DNA of 64,000 nucleotides, from the NCBI RefSeq assembly GCF_040115645.1, contig NC_089571.1, positions 1,302,001-1,366,000 of the forward strand, given 5' to 3'. The stretch is from Euwallacea fornicatus (Eukaryota > Arthropoda > Insecta > Coleoptera > Curculionidae). Position numbers and translations under genes: made by a program. Shown piece by piece: positions 11,531 through 22,800 of this stretch; position 1 is the stretch's first letter, and each line of letters starts with the position of its first letter. The notes below the pieces were generated by a model. The model was given only the letters and a program-made list of their open reading frames with translations. It searched no databases and was not told the DNA's origin.

Positions 11531-11758
11531 ACATCACATCTCAAAATAGTCACTTTTGCGATTGACATACTTTTCTCAGCGATGTTTCATGGCTTCTGCG
11601 CCCTGTTTATAGCAGGAAGCTTCGAATGCTTCAAACTACACATCAACGTCGGATTCCACTTCGTCATTATTGGTAAATCTCTTCCCACTGAGCCATTTTG
11701 TCACCTTCGGAAATAGAAAATAATCTAAAAGGGCTAAATCTGACGAATAGGGTGGGTG
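11531..11758 (-). pseudogene. Mariner-type transposase C-terminal fragment
   Basis: The minus-strand frame reads HPPYSSDLALLDYFLFPKVT, then KWLSGKRFTNNDEVESDVDV, a stop, then FEAFEASCYKQGAEAMKHR, another stop, and EKYVN. This is the classic end of a mariner (DD34D) transposase: HPPYSPDLAPSDYHLF with the third catalytic Asp, followed by the LxGKRF and EEV motifs and the C-terminal YFxxxxxxxYxxGIxxLxxRWxKCV region. Two in-frame stops and the missing N-terminal two thirds make it a relic. It differs in family from the Tc1 copy a kilobase upstream. Confidence 0.8.
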
Positions 11759-11935
11759 AAGAAAACAGTTCGAAACTAATTTGATTGATTTTGGTCATAG
11801 CGATGACGTCAGTGTGGACTGTGTCAGATTCGAGCTTGCGCCCGCCTACGCACTAAAACCACCCCCTCTCTTCTTATGGTCCCGGTATCGCCAGATCGGC
11901 ATTCCTTCGGGGTCCCCAGTCACAATATCTGCACT

Positions 11936-12650
11936 CTACACTTCCGCTCTCCTCCTCCTCCTTATACGCTCCTTCTCAGTCTTCCTGCACATAATTCTAT
12001 TGAGCATGCGCTCGAGCACCTTCCACTTCCTCTCGCTCTCCAACAGTTCGCTGCCAATGGTCTCTCTGTCCAAGTTGAGTCCGGCCCTCTTAGCTTCCGT
12101 ACGTTCAGCCTCCCACTCCGGACATCCCCAGAGTATGTGTTCTGGGGAATCGAATGCGATTCCTGGCATCCCGCAAAATCAGCATTCGTCGCTTTCCTCA
12201 ATTCCTATTCTGTGCAAGTATTTCCCAAACATACCGTGTCCAGTGAATACCTGCGTTAGCATGTACCTCGTCCTCGTCCATTGACATTCGACCCACTGTC
12301 TTATGCCCGGGACCAGGGCCTTCATCCACACATCATACATTGCCCATTCGCCCTCCCACTCATTCATCACCCACTATCTGGCCCCACTCCTGAAAACCTC
12401 TCTTCCAGACCATTCTTCTTTCTTCCACACGTAATCTGATCGGCGGAATCTTGGTCAGTGCCAACACCGTCGCACACGAAATTGTGCGGTACGCACAGGC
12501 GCCCTGATCGCGATTGTCCTGTTCGCCCGCTCCAGGACGGCCCTATACGTCTTGGCCCCTAGCACCTCGTGCCATATTGGTGCAGCGTACAACAGTGCCG
12601 ACCATTCCGTCATGATCATCACACGTTGTCCGAAACTTAAACCATTCACA
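11936..12650 (-). pseudogene. R1-clade non-LTR retrotransposon pol 3' fragment
   Basis: Minus-strand pieces read WSALLYAAPIWHEVLGAKTY, then AVLERANRTIAIRAPVRTAQ, which match the post-palm thumb region of R1/TRAS-type reverse transcriptases (YGAPIWxxAL ... R.. ALR... AYRTVS). After frame changes come QVFTGHGMFGKYLHRIGIEE, then CWFCG and SPEHILWGCPEWEAER. This is the C-terminal zinc knuckle of the clade (CxxC...HxxxxC, with a LTGHGxFxxYLxRxG lead-in). It ends in an Arg-rich stretch and a stop at 11936. The endonuclease and the palm with its YxDD box are not seen. It is a 5'-truncated, frame-broken copy. R1-clade elements are typical of arthropods, which supports the host assignment. Confidence 0.8.
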
Positions 12651-13104
12651 CTGGGGAGAATGCCTTCCAGCTTACCGATTATCCCCCCACTCTGTCAGAC
12701 GTCCTGCGAATGTATTCGCCGAATCTCGCGTACTTACCGAACCATATTCCCAGATTTCACCCTTGCACTCGTCACATATCTATGTGTGATATATCAAACT
12801 CAATGAAAAACTATCTGGCGTGTCATAAAGTAACTTACAAGCTCGTGAATGTTTTACATTACACAACATTTATTTAACAAGCCTTTAAAAGAACTTACGT
12901 CTTTGTCACCTCAAAATGTAATTGAACATCTGTTGAAGGAAGAGGAAGGAATGTGAGGCATAGATAACTTCATCGATACAATAGATCTTCTCATAATCCA
13001 AGCCAGTAATGCCAGTAGTAGCGATGATATTTCTGAATTTGCTACCAGCGATTCTAATCAAATCTGACAAATTAGCTTGAATTAGTAAATAAAATAATAA
13101 TATA
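12651..13104. other. Spacer, no gene recognised
   Basis: It may hold further decayed upstream sequence of the R1-like fragment (12651-12790). The rest is AT-rich with no coding, RNA or repeat signal that I can support. Confidence 0.35.
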
Positions 13105-13966
13105 TATGGTGTCCCAACTAAAATTTATGGCCCTTGAAGTTCCGATTTCGTCCAAATATGGGAAAATGCTAAAGTATGCCAATTTTAACTCGAGAGGGAA
13201 CCAAATTTATATTGGTTTCGAAGTCATTTCTGTATCCCTCGAACACCCAGAGTCGCCCCTTTAAAATTTTTAAATGGCAAGAGGGGTCGAGGGACACATA
13301 ATTTTAAAGTTGCTTCCAATCTCTACGCAACCACGTTTTTTTTCAAACTTGAGCGATTGTTTTTTTACAATCACGAAATTTTTGTTGACTCATTGAAATT
13401 TTCAACATTGTTAATCCAGTACATTCTCGTTCAAAGAAATACCTCATCTGCACTAATATTTTAAACGTTTAACTCCCCTAGATTCCTGTACTGGGGCTAC
13501 TTAAATCATAAAGTGTACATTACACCACCTGCATCTCCACAAATGCAGTTTGGTCAGGCCAAATATCTCGCAAAACATTAGAGAATCTTTTTGAAATAGC
13601 TTATACTGTTGCATGGAAGTGGGTGGTGGACATTTTGAGCACCATACTCTTTAAATTGAATTGTTTTTTGATGACCACTTTTACTTCCTTTCGCAATTAT
13701 CTAGACAGTGTTCCGAAAAATCAATCATTCAACTTGGAAAAAAACATAGATGCATAAAGAATGGAAGCAGCTTCAAAACGATATGTCATTCAGCCCCTTT
13801 TGTCATTTAAAGATTCTAAAGGCGCGCTAGAGAGATGCTAAAGCTATTTCGAAATCAAAATAAAATTTGGTCCTCCCTCAAGTTAAAATTGACATATATT
13901 TGCATTTTCTCGCATTTGGACAAATCGGAGAGTTTATGGGGTGCAAATTTTAGTTGACACACTGTA
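13105..13966. mobile_element. Inverted-repeat element of about 0.86 kb
   Basis: The left end reads GGTGTCCCAACTAAAATTT, then GTCCAAATATGGGAAAATGC. The reverse complement of the right end reads CAGTGTGTCAACTAAAATTT, then GTCCAAATGCGAGAAAATGC. Similarity continues inward to the CTCGAGAGGGAACCAAATTT / CTTGAGGGAGGACCAAATTT pair and to GCCCCTTTAAAATTTTTAAATGG, which has an inverted partner near 13793-13815, giving arms of roughly 150-170 bp. The core has no transposase. It is a non-autonomous DNA element between the convergent genes. Confidence 0.75.
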
Positions 13967-14645
13967 TATATATGCAGTTAACGTGGTTTTGGTTTTAACA
14001 ATTCAGCATGTGCATTATAGCACATTTGTTACCATCATCCATTCATTGTTCTAATTATGGTTTGCCATGTAAATGAATATTAGATGAAACGTCACCCATG
14101 ATGTAATGATTCAAGATACATGATCTTTACTTAAAATCTCCAAACTCTTTGGAGTCCATTGGGCACAAAAAGAATACTTTGAATATAAATTAAATTTATA
14201 TTAACGTCCTCCTTACACACTTATGGATAGACTTTTTGGAAAATGGAGAAAGAAATGTGTATTATAGGGAAATCAAAATTCTTAACTGCAAATAAAATTG
14301 GTCGTATTTTAGACTTAATGATTCGATCGACACTTCAAACTTACAATAGCCGCACTGTATAAGAAGTTCACAATACTTCTAGGAGATCGTATGGGCCAAT
14401 CTAAATAAAATATCGTAATGTAATTAGCTGCACGCCGCAGAGACACAAGAATTAAATATGTAACCCGATAAAAATTCGCAGATATGCTCTTTACTAATAT
14501 TGCCAGAACGTTAATTAAAGGAAAATAAATAAATTGCAAAACATGTACATCTTCCAAATTTACATCAAGATATCTAGGACTAGAGATAAAGTTAATTCGA
14601 ATTGAAGCGTTTTATCACATCCTTATAATTAACAATAATGCAACA
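13967..14645 (-). other. 3' flank / probable 3' UTR of the USP34-like gene
   Basis: This stretch directly follows the stop codon of the minus-strand USP34-like gene. It is AT-rich with no conserved protein, and part of it is presumably 3' UTR. I did not find a canonical minus-strand AATAAA close to the stop, so the transcript end is not placed. Confidence 0.35.
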
Positions 14646-16044
14646 CTAACTGCGTTTATTAGCCAAATCAAGTACTGCCATTAAATCGTTAATACTCTTT
14701 TCTAAAAATTTCATATCGCTTAACAAACAGCAACTCGTTCTGAGATGCTTGTCCTTCTCAGATTCATCAATGCTGCTGGAGTGAGTGGCATCCGATCCGC
14801 TGGAATGTCGACTTTCACTGTTTTTCGAACTACGGGCCTTTTCGGACGAAGGTGCATCACTTTGAAAAGCCTCCTTAGAAGTTGATGGTTTACTTTCAGA
14901 AGTTTGTTGGGTGTCCATTTTCTCTTGCATATCTAGAAATAAGGAAACCAGTCGAATTCATTTAAAAGAGAAACATGTACGTAAATTTTAAATATTCCAC
15001 TAGTGGGTATGTTTGGTCTTCGTCCGAAGCTAGGGTAACCACGTGCACTTTAGTGGGGTAAAATTTCCACTAATGCCATTAAGGTCATTTTTATGCGGGA
15101 AAAACGACAAATTCTTCTTTAGAATGGCCTAAAATCTATCTAGAGTGAGTTTCATTATTCTGCCAATACAGAGTGTTTTTGCATCGTTCTGGGACATCCT
15201 CTATTTAATTTGGAAAAATATTACAGCTGCGAATATTTTCCTAATACCAAATTACATTCCGAATGAAACTTCGTATTCCTCTTCAACGCGTTCTCTGCCG
15301 TAAGCTCCATTTCTAAATACGATTTTAATGACACTTACCTTGGTAAGAAGCATCCATTTTACCGATTTCTGCCTTGACGTTGGCAAGCAAGACTTTCAGT
15401 GCATTCTTCAACATCCCAGAAGTCTTTCCCTCAGGAGACTTGTACACTAAAGTTAAGGCCCTTAAATCGCCAGCAAGTCTTTTGGGGCTATTCAAAATAT
15501 CCGGCGAATTCGCGGACTCGTTGAGAGATACCACCATTGAATCGATCATCCTCATGGTCTGTTCGTTCAGGACATGCGCAGAAACCTAGTACCAACAGTT
15601 TAGTATTATTTACTCGAACCGTAATAAATTGGGAAGATAAGTTACCTTAGGGAAGAACGCATCCAAAAAGTCATAAATGATGTCTACTGTTAGGGCGTAA
15701 CGTTCATCCAAGAGAATCGCGTCGACATAATCCACAAAATAGTTGCAATTTATTAACATATTTATATACTTCCTATCTATATGCTAATAAAAAAAAATTA
15801 TTAATAATGCAAATGGACATTTAATGTGCTATTAACAAACCTGTGATTTCAGTATATCTAACCAGATTTTAGGAAAATAAGTGGAATGTAACGGGACAGC
15901 TTCGAATCCTACAACGGCACTTAAATTAATGAGCACGTCTTGTACCGTGTCGTTATTCACCGCCAATCGGAGCATCGTATCTATGAAATCATGGTACGGA
16001 GTATAAAATTTGTCTAAAGCTTTATCGTATTCAGGATCGACTCC
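14646..16044 (-). CDS. USP34: USP34-like exons 50-53: C-terminal end
   Basis: Residues 3037-3327. Exon 49 ends LECSR and joins exon 50 at GVDPEYDKALDKFYTPYHDF, aligning with human ETSKGKDDVYDRMLLDYFFSYHQF. Exon 50 continues NLSAVVGFEAVPLHSTYFPK. Exon 51 reads YFVDYVDAILLDERYALTVD (human YIKCILMDERTFLNNN). Exon 52 reads RLAGDLRALTLVYKSPEGK, and exon 53 is Ser/Lys/Glu-rich then TSCCLLSDMKFLEKSINDLM, ending at TAG 14646-14648. The tail is about 200 residues shorter than the human Ser-rich C-terminus. The intron before exon 50 (16045-20960) is the longest in the gene, at 4.9 kb, and is occupied by three inverted-repeat elements. Confidence 0.9.
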
Positions 16045-16850
16045 CTGGAAGAAAAAGCCCTTTTTCTTGCAACTATACCGGGTGATTCAAGAAGGTGGTT
16101 CGCTTCTATAATTTTTTAAAACTTAGAAAGTTGAAATTTGGAGGAAAGCTATATGAGAATAGGACCGATTGATTGAAATTAATAGCATTTATCTACCCCT
16201 TCCGGTTTAACAACCGTAAATTACCTCAAAATTAGGATTTTAAACGTGATGCCCTGTAAATTTTTTTTTGTGATTTTTTCATGTCGAACTACGCAACTGA
16301 GGCATACGCATTAGGCACAATTTTAGGCCGCAATTAAAGGGAAAATACTAATAGTAGAAATATTTTATTCTTTTATTCTGTTATTTGGAATGTGACCATG
16401 ACATACTACACGCCCAACATATTTTTTCTTAAATTTGAATGTTTTTAACGAATTAACGGTTCATTTCTAAAAGAACATACGTTATATTTGGTATCAAAAA
16501 ATTCAGGAAAAAGCAGTCTTTCAGAAAATCGCAATGGGCCATTATTTTATCACTTGAAAAACAGGAAATAAATAGGAAAAACTGTTTTTCGGCATTTAAA
16601 TTGATTATAAAAGAAAAAATACTCAATAAAATGACAATTTAGTATTTTTTTAACAACAAAAAAGTTATAAGAGCGATCCATCTTCTTAAATTACCCGGTA
16701 TATGCTATATTTCAGATATACGGAATTCCATACAGCGCGTTTGTTTTTATGTGCAACATAGGATTTTTTCATAGTTTTTATTCTCCAGAGGCTAACTATG
16801 TCCCTGTTTTACTATATTTAAACCACGCAATAATAATGATGACGATAATA

Positions 16851-16881
<31 letters not shown>

Positions 16882-19800
16882 CTTTATTTTCAAATATGTG
16901 CACGTGTAAAGTGAAATAAAGTCAACAAAAGAGTTTTCCTTAGATAATAAGTACCCCAATCTAGTAAAAGTTTACTACATACATAAATATATGACAAGAA
17001 TTCGAAACAAAATCAAGCAACAAATCATATACTCGTATAGTCCGTAATTATACATATACAGGGTCCATTTTGCGAGCTCAACCATGGGGATCACGCTTAT
17101 ATGAAGAAATACAAGGTCGATGAAATTAGGGCAAAGTTGCGCATTTTCGAGCTTTAAACAATTATAAAATTTCAATTGCTTCCAGAAATATCCGGGAAAA
17201 TACGAAATTTCGAAAAAAGGTTTTTATTTTTTTCTAGACTCATTTGAAGAGATAATTGAGAATGGCTGGCACATTTTCGTAGTCACATTTTCTCCTCGAC
17301 AACATGACAGTGTCAAACTTGAAATCCGACGTTTCGTTTTTCGGGAACCACCGCCAGTAGCGCCCTGTATATTATTCTAAATAATTGTTACTTTAGTTTG
17401 TTTTTAATGCTAAAATGATTGTTACTATCAATTTCGAGTTAATTATCTTTACAAATAAGAAAGAAATTAATGAAAACAAAAAGAAAACTTCGACACCCAG
17501 TAAATGAAAATGGAAGCAACTTAGGTCTTGCCTTTATTTAAAATTTTTATCTTTAAATAGTCTCATGATGCACATATTTCATTTTTTAACATTAAAAAAC
17601 GCCCTGTATACTCTTTTATCTTATTAAAAATTTGAGTACAAAACCTGAATCTAAATAGTAATAGATGAATAATAATTTCGGCATGGGTTGACTCACATTG
17701 GGTACGCACCAGGCTGATTCAGGTGTATGTAAAAAGGGAAATATTTCTTCTAATCTTCCACGGTGCTCGTACTGCAGTAGTGATTCGGCCGTTTATAAGT
17801 AAAGTCGATCGGTTAGTGCGTTCTTGTGTTGTTAATCCCAATTCCCACTAAATATACTCATAATTTCCAACAATAATGAAAGACATTTTGAACACTCAGT
17901 GTAGCTTCTTTTGAGGGTAAGTCAAAACTTAAAATATTTTAACGGTAAATAACGAAAACCGCAATTACTCCCCCTACTTAGTTGTAAGCGTTTATTGATT
18001 ATTCCGCACATCAGAAAGCAGACAAAAAATTTGCTAAGTCTCTACGCGAAGGATCCGAAATGGCATAAACAATTTTAGATGCCATAGGCGGGTAACGCAA
18101 TAGTAATAAATCTTTTAAATAATTGAACTGGAAAACTATACCTCTTACGCAAAAAATGTTGCTTCTTACGAGTTCTATTATTGATTCAAATTATGGCGCT
18201 TATTTCTGGGACACCCAGTATATCCGACATGTTCGAATCTTCTAAAATGCGAATTAGGTTGTTGCCGAATTTGTTAAATTACAAATCAATGTAGAAAACT
18301 AAAATCTAAATGATAACAGATAAATAATAATTTCGACATGGGTTGACTCACTCACATTGTGTACTCGCCAGGCTGATTCAGGTGTATATAAAAAGGGAAA
18401 TATTTCTTGTAATCTTTCACGATGGTCGTGCTGCAGTCGTGTTTGTGCCGTTTATAAGTAAAGTCGGTTGGTGCATTCTTGTTTCGTTAATCCCAGTTTC
18501 CACTAAAATACTCATAATTTCCAACAATTCTCATTAGAAGATTTAACTCGTCGTCTACGCGTTTTCGGCGAAGCAACAGAAAGTAATTTTCTGGTGGTTG
18601 CTGCCTTTCTGGGTATCACTCCAGATATGTTTCCGAAGTAATTTGCTCGTTTCGATACGAGACGTAATAAATTTCTAGCATTTCTCGTTTTTCGCCACTT
18701 GAAAAAGGAATTTTGAGAAGAAAATTATATCAAACTTGTGAACGTGTGCGTCGTCAAGCGATATTCGGTCGGAACGTCAAAAGTTTGTTTATCGAAACAA
18801 ATGCCTGTTTGTTATTTCCAAAGCACTCTTTGCAGAAACAGGATTTGTGATATTTCCATTAAACGGCAACTCCGGATCTTAACACGTGATCCATCATCGT
18901 AATCGGAAAAAAATCTCAATTGAAAAGTGTGAAAATCCGAGATGGCGCCCATAAGAAAAAATAAAGTTGATGATGGGTCCGGAAAATCGAAACGTCGGAT
19001 TCAATATTTGGCACTGTCATGTTGTCGAGGAGAAAAAGTAACTACAAAAATGTGCCAGCCACTTTCAATTATCTCTTCAAATGAATCCAGAAAGAAATAA
19101 AAACTTTTTTTCGAAATTTCCTATTTTCCCGGATATTTCCGGAAGCAATCGAAATTTTATAATTCTTTAAAGCTCGAAAATGCGCAATTTTGCCCTAATT
19201 TCACAGACCTCGTACCTCTTCATTTAACTGAGATCCCCATGCTTAGCTCTTAAAACGGACACCCTGTATGTATATATATATATATATATATACATAGGGT
19301 TGCTCATTAGTGCGTCAAAGTGCGATATCTCAGTAAATATAAGTTTTAGAAGGAAATTTGTCTTAGTAAAGTTTTTGGGGAATAAAAAGCACGTATTTTT
19401 AAATTATTTTCAAATGTACAGGGTCTGTCATAAAAGTGTGGTAGTACCAAATTATATTTTTTTAAATGGAGCCCCCCAATTTTTTTGAATCGGACGGAAA
19501 TCAATGCTGTCTCCTAACCGTGATTTCCGTGAGACCTTGCAGCTATCAAAATTTTCGAATTTTCACAAATAACTCGAAAATGGTAAATTCTTTATATAAG
19601 ACCTATTTCATAAACTAGCCTTAAAATTTGACGATAAATCCGAAAATGGCAAAAAAATTGGGGGGTTCCATTTAAAAAAACATAATTTGGTACTACCACA
19701 CTTTTATGACAGGCCCTGTACATTTGAAAAATAATTTAAAAATACGTGCCTTTTAGTCCCCAAAAACTTTACTAAGACGAATTTCCTTCCAAAACTTATA

Positions 19801-22800
19801 TTTACTGAGATATCGCACTTTGACGCACTAATGAGCAACCCTGTATATGTATAAGCTTTAATGATAACTTTGAAATAGTATTGTGTCCACTAATGTTCTT
19901 ACTTCTAACTTTCGTCACATTCTGAAACACCCCGCGGGCATCATCCAAATTCGGGGACAATACATTTCTGCACTTTTCCAGGTTTGCAGTGGACAGGCTA
20001 ACGAACTGTTTTTTCGGTAGAAGTTAAGACGCAATTGTAACATTATTAAATTGATTTGCAATTTTTATTCGCTCCTCGCTTATTTTTATATATGTAATTT
20101 TATTATTTACTACTGCATCATTTAAGACTCCCCAGCACAAGTTTGGTCTTATTTTTAAATAAATTAATTTTGATATTGTAAACAATAGGTTTTGATTTTT
20201 AAAACAATTCATCAATATTACTGTGCAATTCTTTACATGGAGCATCTTTACTCTTAAGGATATACAGAGACTCCAGTTCACGATCTCGTGCATCTGACTC
20301 ATTTTATTTATATTTCGATTTCTTCGAATAGTAACACAGTACAAGTCTTAACTGGAAAACTTTTGAAAACTGATTTGTCTCTTTAAAGTGATGTGTAAAA
20401 ATAGTAACACACAGTAGTATTGCGCAAACTGAAAGAAGATAAATGCTGCTTTTACCATTTTTTACAAGTCTTTCTGTTTAAATTGTTAGATTAACGCGAA
20501 TTTAACAATCCACAATTAGTATTTGGGGTTTAACTTTTAACACATGAAGTCCTAGGTTGCACGATAAAGAAACGTGTTGTATACATGCGTTCTTAATACT
20601 GCTAACATAGCAAAATACTATGAGGGACGAAATTATTAGTATAATGGCTTGATGTCATTTTATTCGATTGCAATTTTATACTGTATAATTTATTCCTCTA
20701 TTGACATTTATCGGAAGGAAATGTATGATTTCTATGGGGAACACAAAAATAAAGTAGTGAAGCATTTACATTAAAATGAATTGGTTATATTCCATTCCCG
20801 TCATCAGTTATCCGAGGAGAATGCTAATAAAGGGATTTCATGTACATTATGCAAGTAGAAGTTATTAAATTGTGCACAAATAATATATTATTTATTTGAA
20901 TTTATGAATTAAAACGTAATACGTTTTCTATGACTAAAATGTAAATAAGTACAAACATACCCGACTACATTCCAATTGATTCTGAGGAACCGTCATTTGA
21001 ACCATAGGCCGTAGCGGTCGAGCCCCCCCTTTTCCTGCAACGATCGGCATTGAATGCCCCCGGCGAGGAAAATAGGGGCCTAGCGGGACTGCATCTTGGC
21101 TATCCTGAAATGCTGAATGGCAATGTGAAAGTAAGGGCACTAAAATTTGCATCGTCTCCGGTGTCAAAGTGAGCACAAATTCCTTAAGGATCTCTGCAAA
21201 TAATATATTACGATATTAGAGGGGAAATATTGCATTACTGCCAAGATATTAATATAATTTATTTAGATTCTCAGCGCCGAAATTTGGTTATATTGCGTCA
21301 AAAAAATGTATTGTTCAATTCTGCAGTTCGTGCTTTTAGTTAAACTGAAAATGTTGTTAAAAATTCCAATGAGACACTATATATATTTTTTATATACAGA
21401 GCTATTCACCCAACCCGTTCATTAAAGTTGACTAGGATCTAAAAGTGATACGAATTTGAAAATTTGGAATTGAGTTAATTTCGACGCGTACTTTTTTTGA
21501 TTATTATTTACAAATTCCTGTCAATTCCGTTTTCACCGGAAATAGCTCTCAACTTGCTTATTTTAAATGGTACTCCGAAGATATTATTTTATTTTTAGAT
21601 TCTGCCTAATATTTTCAGACGTATTTCCTGTATAATCTCCTACACCCAGCCTTTGCCATTTTTGAGATATTTAACCTTGAATTAAAAACACGCACGGTAA
21701 TGACCACTCACCTATACACAAAGACCGCATTTCTGGAGGGTTGTAGGTGTTGAGCAAAGTTGCCAACTTCCTAATTACTTCCAACCAATCCTTAGTGGCT
21801 AAAACCAAACTCCTAGCATCCTTAGTTTCCCTGTATGTTCGTATACAATGCATCAAATCCAACAAAATTTGCAGAATGTCCAACATATCACCTACTACAT
21901 GACAAGCAGTAGCCTCGTGAAGCATCACGTGTAAATTCTGGAAACACTTTAAAGAACAAAATAAGACAAATTGTTTGTCAATACAGGACAAATTTGAAAT
22001 ATGTCCGCTGATATGAAGTCTTCTTGGAATACTACTAATCAGTAACTACTGTAAACTCGAGCCTTTAACACGTCATGACCGTTAAAACAGTTATACAACT
22101 ACCCAGAGTAATTTCAGAATAACCACGAAAATATTTTCACTTAACCAATGAAAAATTTGTCAGGTGTAAAGTAAAATTAAGCAACATTAGATTTGGTAAA
22201 CTGTCGACTCAATTTCATTCGAATTACTAACTCAAAGAGAGTAAGTCTTACCGAAAACTTATTTTGACATAAACTCAATTTCAACTTCTCTGGTGGTATA
22301 CTAAATTATGAGAAACAATTTTCCCTTGTCAAATTTCAATAATTAATAACTTTTGAATTACTACAATTTAGCAATAAATGTACCAACAAAAAATTTTTAT
22401 TTTGAAGCCTTCTGTGATGTAGTTATAATATCCCTGGTATCTTTACAGTGGTGGATGGTTGTAACTTTCATTGATGTGCGTTAAAGTTAGAGCTGCACAT
22501 CGTTGACATCGTACGTAAATAGTTGCAGAATTCAGGCGTAACGCTGTTTAATCTTGTTACACATATTTTGGAACACCTGATACATTTCTCAAAGGTTGAC
22601 TCACAAAGACGCAACGTTAATATCTGCCTCCATATAATAAACCGTGGTCATCTGAATAATTTTTGAGAAAAACGTCCCAGTCCTTACCTCAAAAACGATT
22701 TGCATTCCTCCATTGTACACCACATACAATTTATCTTCGTCTGTCTCAACGAGGAATCTAAATGCACTAATCAGCGTACCCCAACTGGTTCTACCATCTA

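Larger units (their letters stand above)
17050..19270. mobile_element. 2.2-kb foldback-like element with ~300-bp inverted arms
   Basis: The left arm is about 17050-17350 and the right arm about 18976-19270. Matching blocks, in order from the left end inward, are CGAGCTTTAAACAATTATAA (right arm reverse complement CGAGCTTTAAAGAATTATAA), ATCCGGGAAAATA (same), GAATGGCTGGCACATTTT (GAAAGTGGCTGGCACATTTT), CTCCTCGACAACATGACAGTG (same) and CCGACGTTTCG (same). The interior carries its own direct repeat (17650-17875 and 18302-18528) and no transposase. The right end GACACCCTGTATG and the left TACAGGGTCC are the termini. It is a non-autonomous element or foldback of unknown mobiliser. Confidence 0.75.

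Noticed and set aside
11781..12284. 167-codon plus-strand frame, Ser/Leu/Pro-rich.
   Set aside because: It is antisense to the R1-like retrotransposon fragment, whose zinc knuckle and thumb motifs read on the minus strand.
16830..16881. AAT-rich array considered as a CRISPR-like or regulatory repeat.
   Set aside because: It is a simple trinucleotide microsatellite in an insect intron; there are no spacers and the genome is eukaryotic.
19910..20005. Possible extra USP34 exon (FVSLSTANLEKCRNVLS onward) in frame between exons 49 and 50.
   Set aside because: Its best donor in the right phase is poor (AAA|GTTAGA), while the strong donor GTAAGA nearby breaks the frame into a stop. Direct joining of exon 49 to exon 50 recreates the conserved SxGxDxxYD segment of human USP34, so no exon is needed here.
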